A stretch of 64,000 nt of DNA from NCBI GenBank assembly GCA_016234555.1, contig JACRBJ010000016.1, positions 1-64,000 of the forward strand. The letters run 5' to 3'. Position 1 is the stretch's first letter. Each line of letters starts with the position of its first letter. Of this stretch, positions 45,748 through 54,084 are shown in pieces. Below the pieces are notes generated by a model. It saw only the letters and a list, made by a program, of their open reading frames with translations, did no database searches and was not told the origin of the DNA. Both the position numbers and the translations under genes were made by a program. Origin of the DNA: Chloroflexota bacterium. Its GTDB lineage: Bacteria > Chloroflexota > Anaerolineae > Anaerolineales > Villigracilaceae.

Positions 45748-45755
45748 TCGTGTAG

Positions 45756-45796
45756 CCCGCCGCCGCCCAGGGTGCTCCTCAAGGGACTGCGGCGGG
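45756..45796 (+). terminator. GC-rich hairpin before the first transporter operon
   Basis: CCCGCCGC (45756-45763) and GCGGCGGG (45789-45796) pair over 8 bp with a 25-nt loop, 9 bp after the membrane-protein gene. There is no T-run. It may end the upstream unit or be part of the leader of the next gene. No clear promoter was seen between it and 45905. Confidence 0.4.
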
Positions 45797-45825
45797 AGCA
45801 TTAGTATGGAATGGTTTAGATAACT

Positions 45826-45839
45826 TGAAAGGAGGTGGT
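45826..45839 (+). promoter_or_regulatory. Shine-Dalgarno-like leader element, copy 1
   Basis: TGAAAGGAGGTGGT contains an extended match to the anti-Shine-Dalgarno sequence but lies 65 bp before the BMP gene start, which has its own AAGGAG. Nearly the same string stands before the second BMP gene (53991). Here a TTG at 45825 opens a frame that overlaps the BMP gene out of phase. Confidence 0.45.
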
Positions 45840-45904
45840 TCCCGTAAATCGTCCTTGCAAGTTTTGTTGTCGGAAAACTCAAATTTCATAAGGAGAAGAA
45901 AAGA

Positions 45905-47200
45905 ATGCGTAAGAATTTTGCTCGTCTTGCCATGCTCGCCATGGCGCTCATGCTCGTCCTTTCGGCTTGTGGTGGCGCTCCCACCGAGGCCCCCGCAGTT
46001 GAAGAACCTGCTGCTCCTCCCGCCACCGAAGCCCCCGCGGCTACCGAGGCTCCTGCCGCCACTGAGGCTCCCGCTGCCGAGGAAACCGGCGGTTTCCAGA
46101 TCCCCGAAATCGAAGAAGGCAAATTCAACGTCGCCATGGTCTTGATTGGACCGCACGATGACGGCGGCTGGTCACAGGCTCACTACGAAGGTCTTGAATA
46201 CATCAAGGCAAACGTGGACAACGTGAACATTGCCTACATCGAAAACGTCCCCGAAGGCGCTGATTCCGAACAGGTCTTCCGCAGCCTTTCCCGCAAGGGC
46301 TTCGACCTGATCTTCGGCACCTCCTTTGGTTTTGGCGACCCGATGGAAGCAGTTGCCGCAGAGTTCCCCGATGTCATGTACATTCACCTCACCGGCATCA
46401 AGTCCAATGAAACCAACTTCGGCAACCTGATGGGCGCGATGGAAAACATGAAGTACCTGGCTGGCATGCTGGCTGGCGCGCGCGCCAAAGCCGACGGCAA
46501 TCCCAAGCTTGGTTACATGGCGACCTTCCCCATCCCCGAAGAAATCCGTCTCGGCAACGCCATTGCTCTCGGTATGAAGAAGACCTGCCCCGAGTGCACC
46601 ATGGATGTCCGCTGGATCAACACCTGGCATGACCCGATCATCGAAAAGGAAGCTGCGGCCTCCCTGTTCGATGCCGGTGCCCAGGTCGTGTTCACCGGTG
46701 CGGACACACCCGCTGTCGCCGACGTTGCCCAGGAAAAGGGCAAGTGGGGCGTCACTTATGACTGGTATGGCTCCTGCAAAGTGGATGCCTGTCTGACTGC
46801 CCCGTACTGGGTCTGGGGTCCCGTTTATGCTGACATCACCGAACAGGTGATCGCCGGCACCTACAAGCCCGGCTGGCAGTACTTCGATGCCGAAACTGGT
46901 GCTTTGGGTCTCTATGGCTTCATGGAAGGTCAGGAGATGCAGCCCGGCGTGAATGACCTCGACCCCGCGGTCATCGCCGAGGTGCAGGATATCCTCGCCA
47001 AGATGCTCGCCGGCGAATTCACCCGCTTCGATGTCTTCACCGGACCCATCAATGACAACAAGGGCAATGTGGTTCTGCCCGAAGGTCAGAGCCTGCAACA
47101 GGTTGACCTCGATGCGTTCCCCGAATATGGTCTGCCATGTTCCATCGATGTTTGTATGAAGTGGTGGGCTGACGGCATTACCGCTGAACTGCCTCAATAA
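45905..47200 (+). CDS. BMP-family nucleoside-binding lipoprotein, transporter 1
   Basis: Extracytoplasmic solute-binding lipoprotein of 431 residues. The signal peptide ends in the lipobox LSAC with Cys22, followed by a repetitive Thr-Glu-Ala-Pro linker to about residue 60. The PnrA/BMP domain shows FNVAMVLIGPHDDGGWSQAHYEGLEYI, GFDLIFGTSFGFGDPMEAVAAEFPD and GNAIALGMKK. BMP proteins of this kind bind purine or other nucleosides. AAGGAG precedes the ATG; a hairpin follows, then the ATPase and two permease genes. Confidence 0.92.
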   Translation: MRKNFARLAMLAMALMLVLSACGGAPTEAPAVEEPAAPPATEAPAATEAPAATEAPAAEETGGFQIPEIEEGKFNVAMVLIGPHDDGGWSQAHYEGLEYIKANVDNVNIAYIENVPEGADSEQVFRSLSRKGFDLIFGTSFGFGDPMEAVAAEFPDVMYIHLTGIKSNETNFGNLMGAMENMKYLAGMLAGARAKADGNPKLGYMATFPIPEEIRLGNAIALGMKKTCPECTMDVRWINTWHDPIIEKEAAASLFDAGAQVVFTGADTPAVADVAQEKGKWGVTYDWYGSCKVDACLTAPYWVWGPVYADITEQVIAGTYKPGWQYFDAETGALGLYGFMEGQEMQPGVNDLDPAVIAEVQDILAKMLAGEFTRFDVFTGPINDNKGNVVLPEGQSLQQVDLDAFPEYGLPCSIDVCMKWWADGITAELPQ

Positions 47201-47214
47201 GTCGTTTGTTATAT

Positions 47215-47244
47215 GGGCTGGGACTCCAACCGGGGTTCCAGCCC
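47215..47244 (+). terminator. Hairpin between the binding-protein and ATPase genes, transporter 1
   Basis: GGGCTGGGACTCC and GGGGTTCCAGCCC form a 13-bp stem with two G-T pairs and an AACC loop, followed by CTCTTTA. It likely limits read-through or protects the mRNA of the abundant binding protein; the second transporter has the same arrangement (55099). Confidence 0.6.
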
Positions 47245-47307
47245 TCTTTATGCCAAACCTGTTCGATTATCAACGGCGAAAGCCGGCTTTATCGCAGGAG
47301 TGACCCA

Positions 47308-48894
47308 GTGACACAAACAACCCCTACTACACCCGATACGCTTGCCGTGGAAATGCGCGGAATTGTCAAGAAGTTTCCCGGCGTGCTTGCCAACGATCAC
47401 GTGGATTTTGAATTGCGCGCAGGCGAGATCCATGCCTTGCTGGGGGAGAACGGTGCAGGCAAAAGCACCCTCATGAACGTCCTGGCTGGTTTATACCGGC
47501 AGGAAGCAGGAATTATCAAAGTGAAAGGCAAGCCCGTGGAATTTCATTCGCCACGGGATGCGATTAAATCCGGGATCGGTATGATCCATCAACACTTCAT
47601 GCTGGTTCCCTCTCAGACCGTCACTGAAAACGTGCTACTGGGATTGGACGACCCTCGATTTTTTATGCGCCTGCCGGAATATGACGCCAAAGTGGCGGCG
47701 GTCGGTGAGCGTTGTGGTTTGAAGGTGGACCCGCGTGCCAAGATCTGGCAGCTTTCCGTTGGCGAGCAGCAGCGGGTGGAACTGCTCAAGATGTTGTATC
47801 GCGGCGCCAATGTGCTTATCATGGATGAGCCGACGGCGGTTCTCGCCCCCACGGAAATCGAAGGCTTGTTCGATATTCTCCGTTCGATGATTGCGCAGGG
47901 CAAATCCGTTATTTTCATCAGCCACAAACTACAGGAAGTGACTGCGATTGCAGACCGCGTGAGCGTGTTGCGCCGCGGGGTGTCCACTGCGATGGGTGTC
48001 CCTGCCAAAGGCGTCACACGACAGGAATTGGCGCGCTTGATGGTTGGGCGCGACGTGGTCTTTGCGCTGGACAAGAAACCCGGCAACCCCGGCAAGATGG
48101 TGCTGGAAGTGAAGGACGTCCATGCGGACAACGACAAGGGACTGCCTGCCCTCCGTGGATTCTCGCTCAACGTTCGCGCGGGTGAAATTGTCGGCGTGGC
48201 GGGTGTGGCTGGCAACGGACAGTCTGAACTGTCGCAGGTCATCACCAGTCTCCGCAAATGCAAAAAGGGGCAGGTGGTTTTGAATGGCGACATGCTTAAC
48301 ACTCACGACACCCTGTTCGGGATTCAACACGGCATGGCGTATGTCCCTGAAGACCGCAACCATGTGGGTAGCGCTCCCAACCTGAGCGTGACCGACAATG
48401 TCATTATGAAAAAATACCGCCAGCCCCCGATCTCCCGCGCGGGCATGTTGGATATGAATGTGGCGACAAAACTCGCCAATGAGTTGAAGCAGGCTTATGA
48501 CATCATTGTGCCGAACGTTTCCACGCCGGTGCGTTTGCTCTCCGGCGGAAATTTGCAGCGCGTGATTCTTGCGCGTGAGATTTCGGGATTACCCAGTTTC
48601 ATGGTCGCCGTGCAGCCCACCCGTGGGCTGGATGTCGGCGCGATTGAAGGTGTCCATCGTCTGTTGATGGCACAGCGTGAAGCAGGCGCAGCGGTTCTTC
48701 TCATCTCGGAAGAGTTGGAGGAACTGCTTTCGTTGAGCGACCGCGTGTACGTGATCTACGAAGGGAAATCCATGGGCGAGGTCAAGGTTGGGGGCGTGGA
48801 ACCAGACGAGAGCTTGATCGAAATCATTGGACAGATGATGACTGGGACCCCGCTGGAACAAATCCACAAGGAAGGAGTCGGCGCAAATGGCTGA
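47308..48894 (+). CDS. Nucleoside ABC transporter ATP-binding protein, transporter 1 (NupO/YufO-like)
   Basis: A 528-residue protein with two fused nucleotide-binding domains. Domain 1 has Walker A GENGAGKST (residues 46-54), signature QLSVGEQQRVELL and Walker B VLIMDEPTAVL. Domain 2 has a degenerate Walker A (GVAGNGQSE, no lysine) with signature LLSGGNLQRVILARE, as usual for this sugar/nucleoside group. The start is GTG 47308 with AGGAG 7 bp upstream; the frame is open further up but runs through the hairpin. Overlaps the permease gene by 8 bp. Confidence 0.92.
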   Translation: MTQTTPTTPDTLAVEMRGIVKKFPGVLANDHVDFELRAGEIHALLGENGAGKSTLMNVLAGLYRQEAGIIKVKGKPVEFHSPRDAIKSGIGMIHQHFMLVPSQTVTENVLLGLDDPRFFMRLPEYDAKVAAVGERCGLKVDPRAKIWQLSVGEQQRVELLKMLYRGANVLIMDEPTAVLAPTEIEGLFDILRSMIAQGKSVIFISHKLQEVTAIADRVSVLRRGVSTAMGVPAKGVTRQELARLMVGRDVVFALDKKPGNPGKMVLEVKDVHADNDKGLPALRGFSLNVRAGEIVGVAGVAGNGQSELSQVITSLRKCKKGQVVLNGDMLNTHDTLFGIQHGMAYVPEDRNHVGSAPNLSVTDNVIMKKYRQPPISRAGMLDMNVATKLANELKQAYDIIVPNVSTPVRLLSGGNLQRVILAREISGLPSFMVAVQPTRGLDVGAIEGVHRLLMAQREAGAAVLLISEELEELLSLSDRVYVIYEGKSMGEVKVGGVEPDESLIEIIGQMMTGTPLEQIHKEGVGANG

Positions 48895-50011
48895 GTCTAC
48901 AACTTTGAAGAAGAAGAGCGCGGGCTATCGGCTTAGTGTCGAGCCGCGCCTGGATGTGCCGCCCGCATGGTATCCGTTGCTGGTTTCGGTTGGCGCGCTT
49001 ATTTTCGCACTGATTTTGGGCGGGGTTTTGATCATGTTCGCGGGCGGCGACCCGATCAAATCCTACCAGCATATTGCGAAGGCTTCGTTCGGCGACGTGG
49101 GTGTGCTGTCGGATACGATTGTGAAAGCTACCCCGATTTTGCTTGCGGCGCTGGCTTGCTCGGTGGCGTTCCGCATGAAATTGTGGAATATCGGCGCCGA
49201 AGGACAATTCATCATGGGTGCGTGGGGCGCGAGCGCCATTGTGCTGGCTCCCGTGCTGTCTGAGGATACTCCCCGCTGGTTGTTCCTGACCGTGATGGCA
49301 CTGGCTGGCATGGCGGCGGGCGCGATCTGGGGATTTATTCCCGGCTTTCTCAAGGCAAAGCTCAATGTGAACGAAATTATCAGCACATTGATGTTGAACT
49401 ACATCGCGGTAGCCTGGGTTAACTTCTGGATTTTCGGCGTCTGGTCTGAGGGCGGATTTCAGATGTCGCCGAAGTTTCCGCTCACTGCCTGGCTGCCCCG
49501 TCTTGCTGAATATGCAAAGGAAATAAAAGCTTTTCGCGGACTGACCACTCATGCGGGTCTGTTGCTTGGAATCGTGGCGGCGATCATTCTGTGGCTGATT
49601 GTGTATCGCAGCCGCTGGGGATACGAAATCCGATTGATCGGCGACAACGCGCAGGCGGCGAAATATGCCGGTATCAACATCACCAGCAACATCATCTATG
49701 TCATGATGCTTTCGGGCGCGCTGGCTGGACTTGGCGGCATGAGCGAAGTCTCGGGCGTGGTTCACCGCTTGCAGACTGCGCCGATTGCCGCAGGCTACGG
49801 TTTTACCGGCATCATCGTGGCGTGGCTGGCGAAGTTGAATCCGCTGGTGATTGTGGTGGTCTCGGTGCTGTTTGGCGCGTTGATCCTGGCGGGACGCGAG
49901 ATCCAGCCTTCGGGTGTGCCAAAGATGATTCAGGGAATTATCCTGGTCTCGCTCATTGCCAGTGATTTCCTGCTGCGCTATCGAGTTCGCATTGTGCGCG
50001 GGGAGGAGTAA
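48887..50011 (+). CDS. Nucleoside ABC transporter permease, transporter 1 (NupP-like)
   Basis: A 374-residue permease of the BPD_transp_2 family with about nine to ten helices. Landmarks are MKLWNIGAEGQFIMGAWGAS and LNVNEIISTLMLNYIAVAWVN, plus IRLIGDNAQAAKYAGINI, the coupling region of this family. It starts in the end of the ATPase gene, showing coupling, and is followed after 2 bp by the second permease. Confidence 0.92.
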   Translation: MAESTTLKKKSAGYRLSVEPRLDVPPAWYPLLVSVGALIFALILGGVLIMFAGGDPIKSYQHIAKASFGDVGVLSDTIVKATPILLAALACSVAFRMKLWNIGAEGQFIMGAWGASAIVLAPVLSEDTPRWLFLTVMALAGMAAGAIWGFIPGFLKAKLNVNEIISTLMLNYIAVAWVNFWIFGVWSEGGFQMSPKFPLTAWLPRLAEYAKEIKAFRGLTTHAGLLLGIVAAIILWLIVYRSRWGYEIRLIGDNAQAAKYAGINITSNIIYVMMLSGALAGLGGMSEVSGVVHRLQTAPIAAGYGFTGIIVAWLAKLNPLVIVVVSVLFGALILAGREIQPSGVPKMIQGIILVSLIASDFLLRYRVRIVRGEE

Positions 50012-50013
50012 TC

Positions 50014-50982
50014 ATGGACCCGATCATTATTCTTCAGGCAGGGGTCGCAACCGGTACCGTGCTGCTATTTGCCACCATCGGCGAAATCTTTGCCGAACGT
50101 TCGGGTGTGCTCAACCTCGGCGTCGAGGGCATGATGCTGATCGGCGCGATGACGGCGTTCAGCACAACCATCGCCACGGGTAATCCGTGGTTGGGCGTGA
50201 TCGCCGCCATGCTGGCAGCTGGACTCATCAGTCAGGTGCACGCTTTCATCACCATCACCTTGCAGGCAGATCAGGTCGTCAGCGGGCTGGCGCTCACTTT
50301 CCTCGGCACGGGCATCAGCCTTGTGCTTGGCGAGGGCTTGAGCAAGGCGGGAACGGTTTCCCTGCTTCCCAACTTCTCGATCCCGCTGCTTTCGCAAATC
50401 CCGATTTTGGGACCGATTTTGTTCACCAAACAAAGCGTGCTGGTTTACATCGGATACTTGTTCACCCCGATTGCCTGGTATTACATCAACCATACCCGCC
50501 CAGGGCTGAACCTGCGCTCGGTGGGTGAGTATCCGTCTGCCGCCGATTCGCTTGGAATCAGTGTATTTCAATTGCGCTATTTCTACGTCTTCGTCGGGGG
50601 GACGCTGGCGGGGCTGGCGGGGGCCACCATCAGTCTTGCTGTTGCTCCGGGCTGGTTCAGCGAACTGACCACCGCCGGGCAGGGTTGGATCGCCGTTGGG
50701 CTGGTCATCTTCGCCCAGTGGGACCCGGTCCGCGCCATGTTTGGCTCGTATGCCTTTGGCGCGCTCCGCCGTCTAATCCTGGACATTCAAGGTCCCACCA
50801 TTTTGTTTGGTTTTGACAATCCCTTTTACTACAACCCGTATTGGGGCTTTTTCCTGCAAATGCTGCCGTATGCCTTCACGGTCATCGTGTTGGTAATTGG
50901 CTCGCGTGAAGCCATGCGGAAGCGGCTGGGCGCTCCCGCCGCGCTTGGCAACCCGTACATTCGTGGCGAACGCGGAAAGTAA
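50014..50982 (+). CDS. Nucleoside ABC transporter permease, transporter 1 (NupQ-like)
   Basis: A 322-residue permease of the same family, about nine helices. TVLLFATIGEIFAERSGVLN, then LGVEGMMLIGAMTAF, and LRSVGEYPSAADSLGISV are the family blocks. It completes a BMP-ATPase-permease-permease operon ending in a strong terminator at 50993. Confidence 0.92.
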   Translation: MDPIIILQAGVATGTVLLFATIGEIFAERSGVLNLGVEGMMLIGAMTAFSTTIATGNPWLGVIAAMLAAGLISQVHAFITITLQADQVVSGLALTFLGTGISLVLGEGLSKAGTVSLLPNFSIPLLSQIPILGPILFTKQSVLVYIGYLFTPIAWYYINHTRPGLNLRSVGEYPSAADSLGISVFQLRYFYVFVGGTLAGLAGATISLAVAPGWFSELTTAGQGWIAVGLVIFAQWDPVRAMFGSYAFGALRRLILDIQGPTILFGFDNPFYYNPYWGFFLQMLPYAFTVIVLVIGSREAMRKRLGAPAALGNPYIRGERGK

Positions 50983-50992
50983 AGCATGCTAT

Positions 50993-51026
50993 CATCGGGG
51001 CGGCAGACCAGCCGCCCCGATGTTTT
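50993..51026 (+). terminator. Intrinsic terminator of transporter operon 1
   Basis: CATCGGGGCGGC (50993-51004) and GCCGCCCCGATG (51011-51022) form a perfect 12-bp stem with a 6-nt loop, followed by TTTT. Confidence 0.85.
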
Positions 51027-51027
51027 A

Positions 51028-51036
51028 TGTCAGACA
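51028..51036. promoter_or_regulatory. Candidate GntR operator, distal
   Basis: TGTCAGACA, a perfect 9-bp palindrome with the GTCAGAC core, within TTATGTCAGACAATT. It lies about 23 bp before the -35 of the gntR promoter and shares its core with the operator at 34923. Confidence 0.5.
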
Positions 51037-51058
51037 ATTTCCATTACAAAATTAGTAC

Positions 51059-51087
51059 TTGAAAATCAATGTGAAATATGGTACAAA
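51059..51087 (+). promoter_or_regulatory. Promoter of the second gntR gene
   Basis: TTGAAA (51059-51064) and TACAAA (51082-51087) are 17 bp apart; an overlapping TATATA at 51088 could also serve as -10. The operator at 51096 lies where transcription should start. Confidence 0.5.
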
Positions 51088-51095
51088 TATATAAA

Positions 51096-51104
51096 CGTCA
51101 GACG
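51096..51104. promoter_or_regulatory. Candidate GntR operator, proximal
   Basis: CGTCAGACG, a perfect 9-bp palindrome with the GTCAGAC core, 24 bp before the gntR start codon and just after the -10. Placement matches the operator at 34923, so autoregulation is likely. Confidence 0.55.
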
Positions 51105-51128
51105 ACTGCCATTTGAAATACACACACC

Positions 51129-51860
51129 ATGCGCGTACTTCAAGCAAAGTCAATTGCAGATCAGGTAGATGAAATCCTCCTGGAACGAATTCGGAGCGGT
51201 GTGTATTTGCCTGGGAGTCGTATCCCTTCGGAAAGTGAATTGTCTGACGAATTGGGGGTCAGCCGAGCCACAGTCCGTACTGTCCTTGCAAAACTTGCCG
51301 CCAATGGATTTATCATCCGCAAACAGGGGGATGGGACATACGTCAATGAGCACGTGCATCGTGCAAGCGCACACTTTGGCAATCTGTGGGATTTGACCGA
51401 GTTGATCGCAGGCAACGGTTACAACCCGTCCATTCGATTGATTTCCATGACACAACGTCCCGCCACCGAAGAGGAGGCTCTTGTCCTGGCGATGGAAACA
51501 GGCGGGGAACTGATCTGCCTGCGACGGTTGTTCTACGCCGACCAGCGGGCGGTCATTTTGGCTAATAACGTGATTCCCTTTTCATTACTACGCGAGCCGA
51601 TTGACAATCTCGACGGTGGATTGCATATTCGAGAAATCTTCGACCAGTATTTTCATCAAAAGATTGCCTTTGTTCTGACCAACATCCGCTCGACGGTGAT
51701 GAGCGCCGAAATACAGCAAATTTTTGGTGGCGAAGCGGGCAGACCCATCCTGCAATTGCAGACAACTTTTTACGAGAAAAATAACCTGCCCCTCGCCTTG
51801 GGTGTGAACATCTTTGACGATTCGTTTTTACACTTGAGTTTGGCACAGGCGTGGAATTGA
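51129..51860 (+). CDS. GntR-family regulator, HutC/UTRA type, number 2
   Basis: A 243-residue regulator. The winged helix (residues about 5-75) has SRIPSESELSDELGVSRATV and the wing GFIIRKQGDGTYV; the UTRA effector domain follows (about 95-240; LICLRRLFYADQRAVILANN). It lies between the two transporter operons and in line with the second one. Palindromes with a GTCAGAC core flank its promoter, and the same motif sits at the 8-oxoguanine-deaminase promoter, so it is the best candidate for the island's repressor. The ligand is probably a purine, nucleoside or derivative. Confidence 0.88.
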   Translation: MRVLQAKSIADQVDEILLERIRSGVYLPGSRIPSESELSDELGVSRATVRTVLAKLAANGFIIRKQGDGTYVNEHVHRASAHFGNLWDLTELIAGNGYNPSIRLISMTQRPATEEEALVLAMETGGELICLRRLFYADQRAVILANNVIPFSLLREPIDNLDGGLHIREIFDQYFHQKIAFVLTNIRSTVMSAEIQQIFGGEAGRPILQLQTTFYEKNNLPLALGVNIFDDSFLHLSLAQAWN

Positions 51861-51917
51861 CCCGCCTGTTTTTATTCCACCGCAATTGAACCCCACCCTG
51901 AGGAGGACGATCTCCCG

Positions 51918-53057
51918 ATGCAACAAAAACTAGGTTCCCTTTTCGACGCCCTCTTGCCAGTGATTGCCACGCTTGCCGCGCTTGCCGTAGGAGCCGTGAT
52001 GCTCCTGTTTCTGAAAGTCAACCCCATCGAGGCATATGCCGCGCTTTGGGATGGCGCTTTTGGCAGCACCAATGCCTTCGCCGAGACCCTGGTCAAAGCG
52101 ACGCCCCTGCTTTTGGTTGCACTGGGAATCTGCATCTCGTTTCGCGGTGACGTGATCAACATCGGCGGTGAAGGGCAGATGATCATCGGCGCGATTCTGG
52201 CAACCTGGGTGGGTTTGAACTTCACCGGGTTGCCGGGCTGGCTGACAATTACCCTCGCCATGCTGGCGGGATTTTTGGGTGGAGCAATTTGGGGCGGTAT
52301 TCCAGGGGTGCTCAAGGCTTATTTCAGAGTCAATGAAATTCTAAGCACTGTGATGATGAACGCCATCGCGGTGCAGTTGATGAACTTTCTCCTGCGGGGT
52401 CCGATGATCGATCCTGCGCAGGCTGAACTGGCTTCGCAGATTCCGCAGACTGCCCGTCTCGAAGAAATCTTCCGCCTGCCTCGCCTGGCGCCGACCCGGT
52501 TACATCTCGGCGCGTTGATCGCGGTCATCCTCGCCATTTTGGTTTACATTCTTTTGTGGCGTACCACGCTTGGGTATCGCATCCGCGCGGTGGGACAGAA
52601 CCCGCACGCCTCGCGTTATGCCGGCATGAAGGTCCAGCGTTACATGGTGATTGCCCTGCTGCTCAGTGGGGCGTTTGCAGGGCTGGCCGGCGCGACGCAG
52701 GTCTTCGGCGTCAACTACCGCATGATCACGGACGGCTCCTCTTCTGGCTTTACAGGCAGCGCGGGATTCAACGGCATTGTCGCCGCTTTGTTTGGACAGT
52801 TGCACCCGCTTTGGTCGATCCCCGCTTCGATTTTGTTTGGTGCGCTCCTCGTCGGTGCAAACAAGATGCAGCGCATCGTACAGGTCCCCTCGGCTTTGAT
52901 CATTGCCCTGAACGGCCTGGTTGTGGTCTTCGTGGTCAGCAGTGAAATCATTCGAAGGAGGCGGCAGCGCCGGCGTGAGGCAGTCGCCAAACGTGAGGAT
53001 GAAGTCCCACCGCCAGCGGTGGATAAATCAATTCAACAAGGGGAGGCAGGCTCATGA
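51918..53057 (+). CDS. Nucleoside ABC transporter permease, transporter 2 (NupP-like)
   Basis: A 379-residue BPD_transp_2-family permease with about nine helices, paralogous to the product at 48887: FRGDVINIGGEGQMIIGAIL, FRVNEILSTVMMNAIAVQLM and IRAVGQNPHASRYAGMKV. A long hydrophilic C-terminus (RRRRQRRREAVAKREDE) is cytoplasmic. AGGAGG lies about 13 bp upstream of the ATG. Transporter 2 has the order permease, permease, binding protein, ATPase, different from transporter 1. Confidence 0.9.
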   Translation: MQQKLGSLFDALLPVIATLAALAVGAVMLLFLKVNPIEAYAALWDGAFGSTNAFAETLVKATPLLLVALGICISFRGDVINIGGEGQMIIGAILATWVGLNFTGLPGWLTITLAMLAGFLGGAIWGGIPGVLKAYFRVNEILSTVMMNAIAVQLMNFLLRGPMIDPAQAELASQIPQTARLEEIFRLPRLAPTRLHLGALIAVILAILVYILLWRTTLGYRIRAVGQNPHASRYAGMKVQRYMVIALLLSGAFAGLAGATQVFGVNYRMITDGSSSGFTGSAGFNGIVAALFGQLHPLWSIPASILFGALLVGANKMQRIVQVPSALIIALNGLVVVFVVSSEIIRRRRQRRREAVAKREDEVPPPAVDKSIQQGEAGS

Positions 53058-53986
53058 TTTCAGACCTTTTTTCCGTCACTGTTTTGATCGGTATTCTTGC
53101 TTCCGGGATTCGCCTCTCCACCCCATATTTGTTTGCGGCAATCGGTGAGACCTTCGGACAAAAGAGCGGTGTTTTGAATCTCGGAGTTGAAGGGCAAATG
53201 CTTTTGGGAGCCTTCGCTGCTTTCTATGTGGCTTTGACCACCGGCAACCTTTGGCTTGGTTTGCTGACCGCCATTATCGTCGGTGCGTTGATGGGATTGG
53301 CGATGGCGTATGTTACCGTCAACCTGCATGCAGAGCAGGGCATCAGCGGCATCGGTTTTTATCTCTTCGGTTTGGGCATGAGCGACCTACTCTTCCAAAA
53401 GTTGATGGGAACCGTGGAAACGGTCAAGGGTTTTCCTGAAATTTATATTCCTGTTTTGAGTGATATCCCCGGTATCGGAAAAATTTTCTTTAGCCAGAAC
53501 ATCCTGGTTTATTTTGCGTATCTTCTCGTTCCCCTGGCGTGGTTTGTGTTGAATAAGACTACACTTGGGTTGAAGATCCGCTCCGTGGGTGAGAACCCGG
53601 ATGCAGCAGATTCGCTTGGCGTCAGCGTGGCTCGCGTCCGCTACTTCACCATCATACTCGGTGGCATTCTCTCCGGGATTGCAGGCGCATCCCTGTCCAT
53701 CGCCTTATTGAACGTCTTTCAGCAGAACATGACCAGCGGACTTGGTTTCATTGCGGTGGCGCTGGTGTACTTTGGCGCGTGGCGCCCCATCGGTGTTTTG
53801 GGTGGCGCGTTGCTTTTTAGTTTGATCAACTCATTGCAATTATGGATACAGGTGTTGAGCATCCCCATCCCGTCTGACCTTGCGGTGATGATGCCTTACG
53901 TGGTCACGATTTTAGTATTGGTTGCAACCGTGTCGAAAGTCCGAGCCCCGTCTGCGTTATCGAAACCCTTTGAGCGAGGCGATTAA
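53054..53986 (+). CDS. Nucleoside ABC transporter permease, transporter 2 (NupQ-like)
   Basis: A 310-residue permease paralogous to the product at 50014: LFAAIGETFGQKSGVLNLGV, EGQMLLGAFAAF and IRSVGENPDAADSLGVSVAR. It starts in an ATGA overlap with the preceding permease. Together they form the membrane channel of the second importer. Confidence 0.9.
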   Translation: MISDLFSVTVLIGILASGIRLSTPYLFAAIGETFGQKSGVLNLGVEGQMLLGAFAAFYVALTTGNLWLGLLTAIIVGALMGLAMAYVTVNLHAEQGISGIGFYLFGLGMSDLLFQKLMGTVETVKGFPEIYIPVLSDIPGIGKIFFSQNILVYFAYLLVPLAWFVLNKTTLGLKIRSVGENPDAADSLGVSVARVRYFTIILGGILSGIAGASLSIALLNVFQQNMTSGLGFIAVALVYFGAWRPIGVLGGALLFSLINSLQLWIQVLSIPIPSDLAVMMPYVVTILVLVATVSKVRAPSALSKPFERGD

Positions 53987-53990
53987 TCCA

Positions 53991-54005
53991 TGAAAAGGAG
54001 GTGGT
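53991..54005 (+). promoter_or_regulatory. Shine-Dalgarno-like leader element, copy 2
   Basis: TGAAAAGGAGGTGGT, almost identical to the element at 45826, 80 bp before the binding-protein start. It is followed at 54013 by a TTG that opens a 9-codon frame (MSESCFSGV) whose stop touches an ATG at 54043, so the region could encode a leader peptide. Alternatively it is a ribosome standby site. Confidence 0.45.
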
Positions 54006-54084
54006 GTACCGCTTGAGCGAAAGTTGCTTTTCAGGAGTTTGAATGTCGAGCAAAAACCGTCCATTTATAAAATCAAGGAGAAGA

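Noticed and set aside
46172..47197. 341-codon minus-strand frame opposite the first BMP gene
   Set aside because: Shadow frame; the BMP gene has signal peptide, lipobox and operon context.
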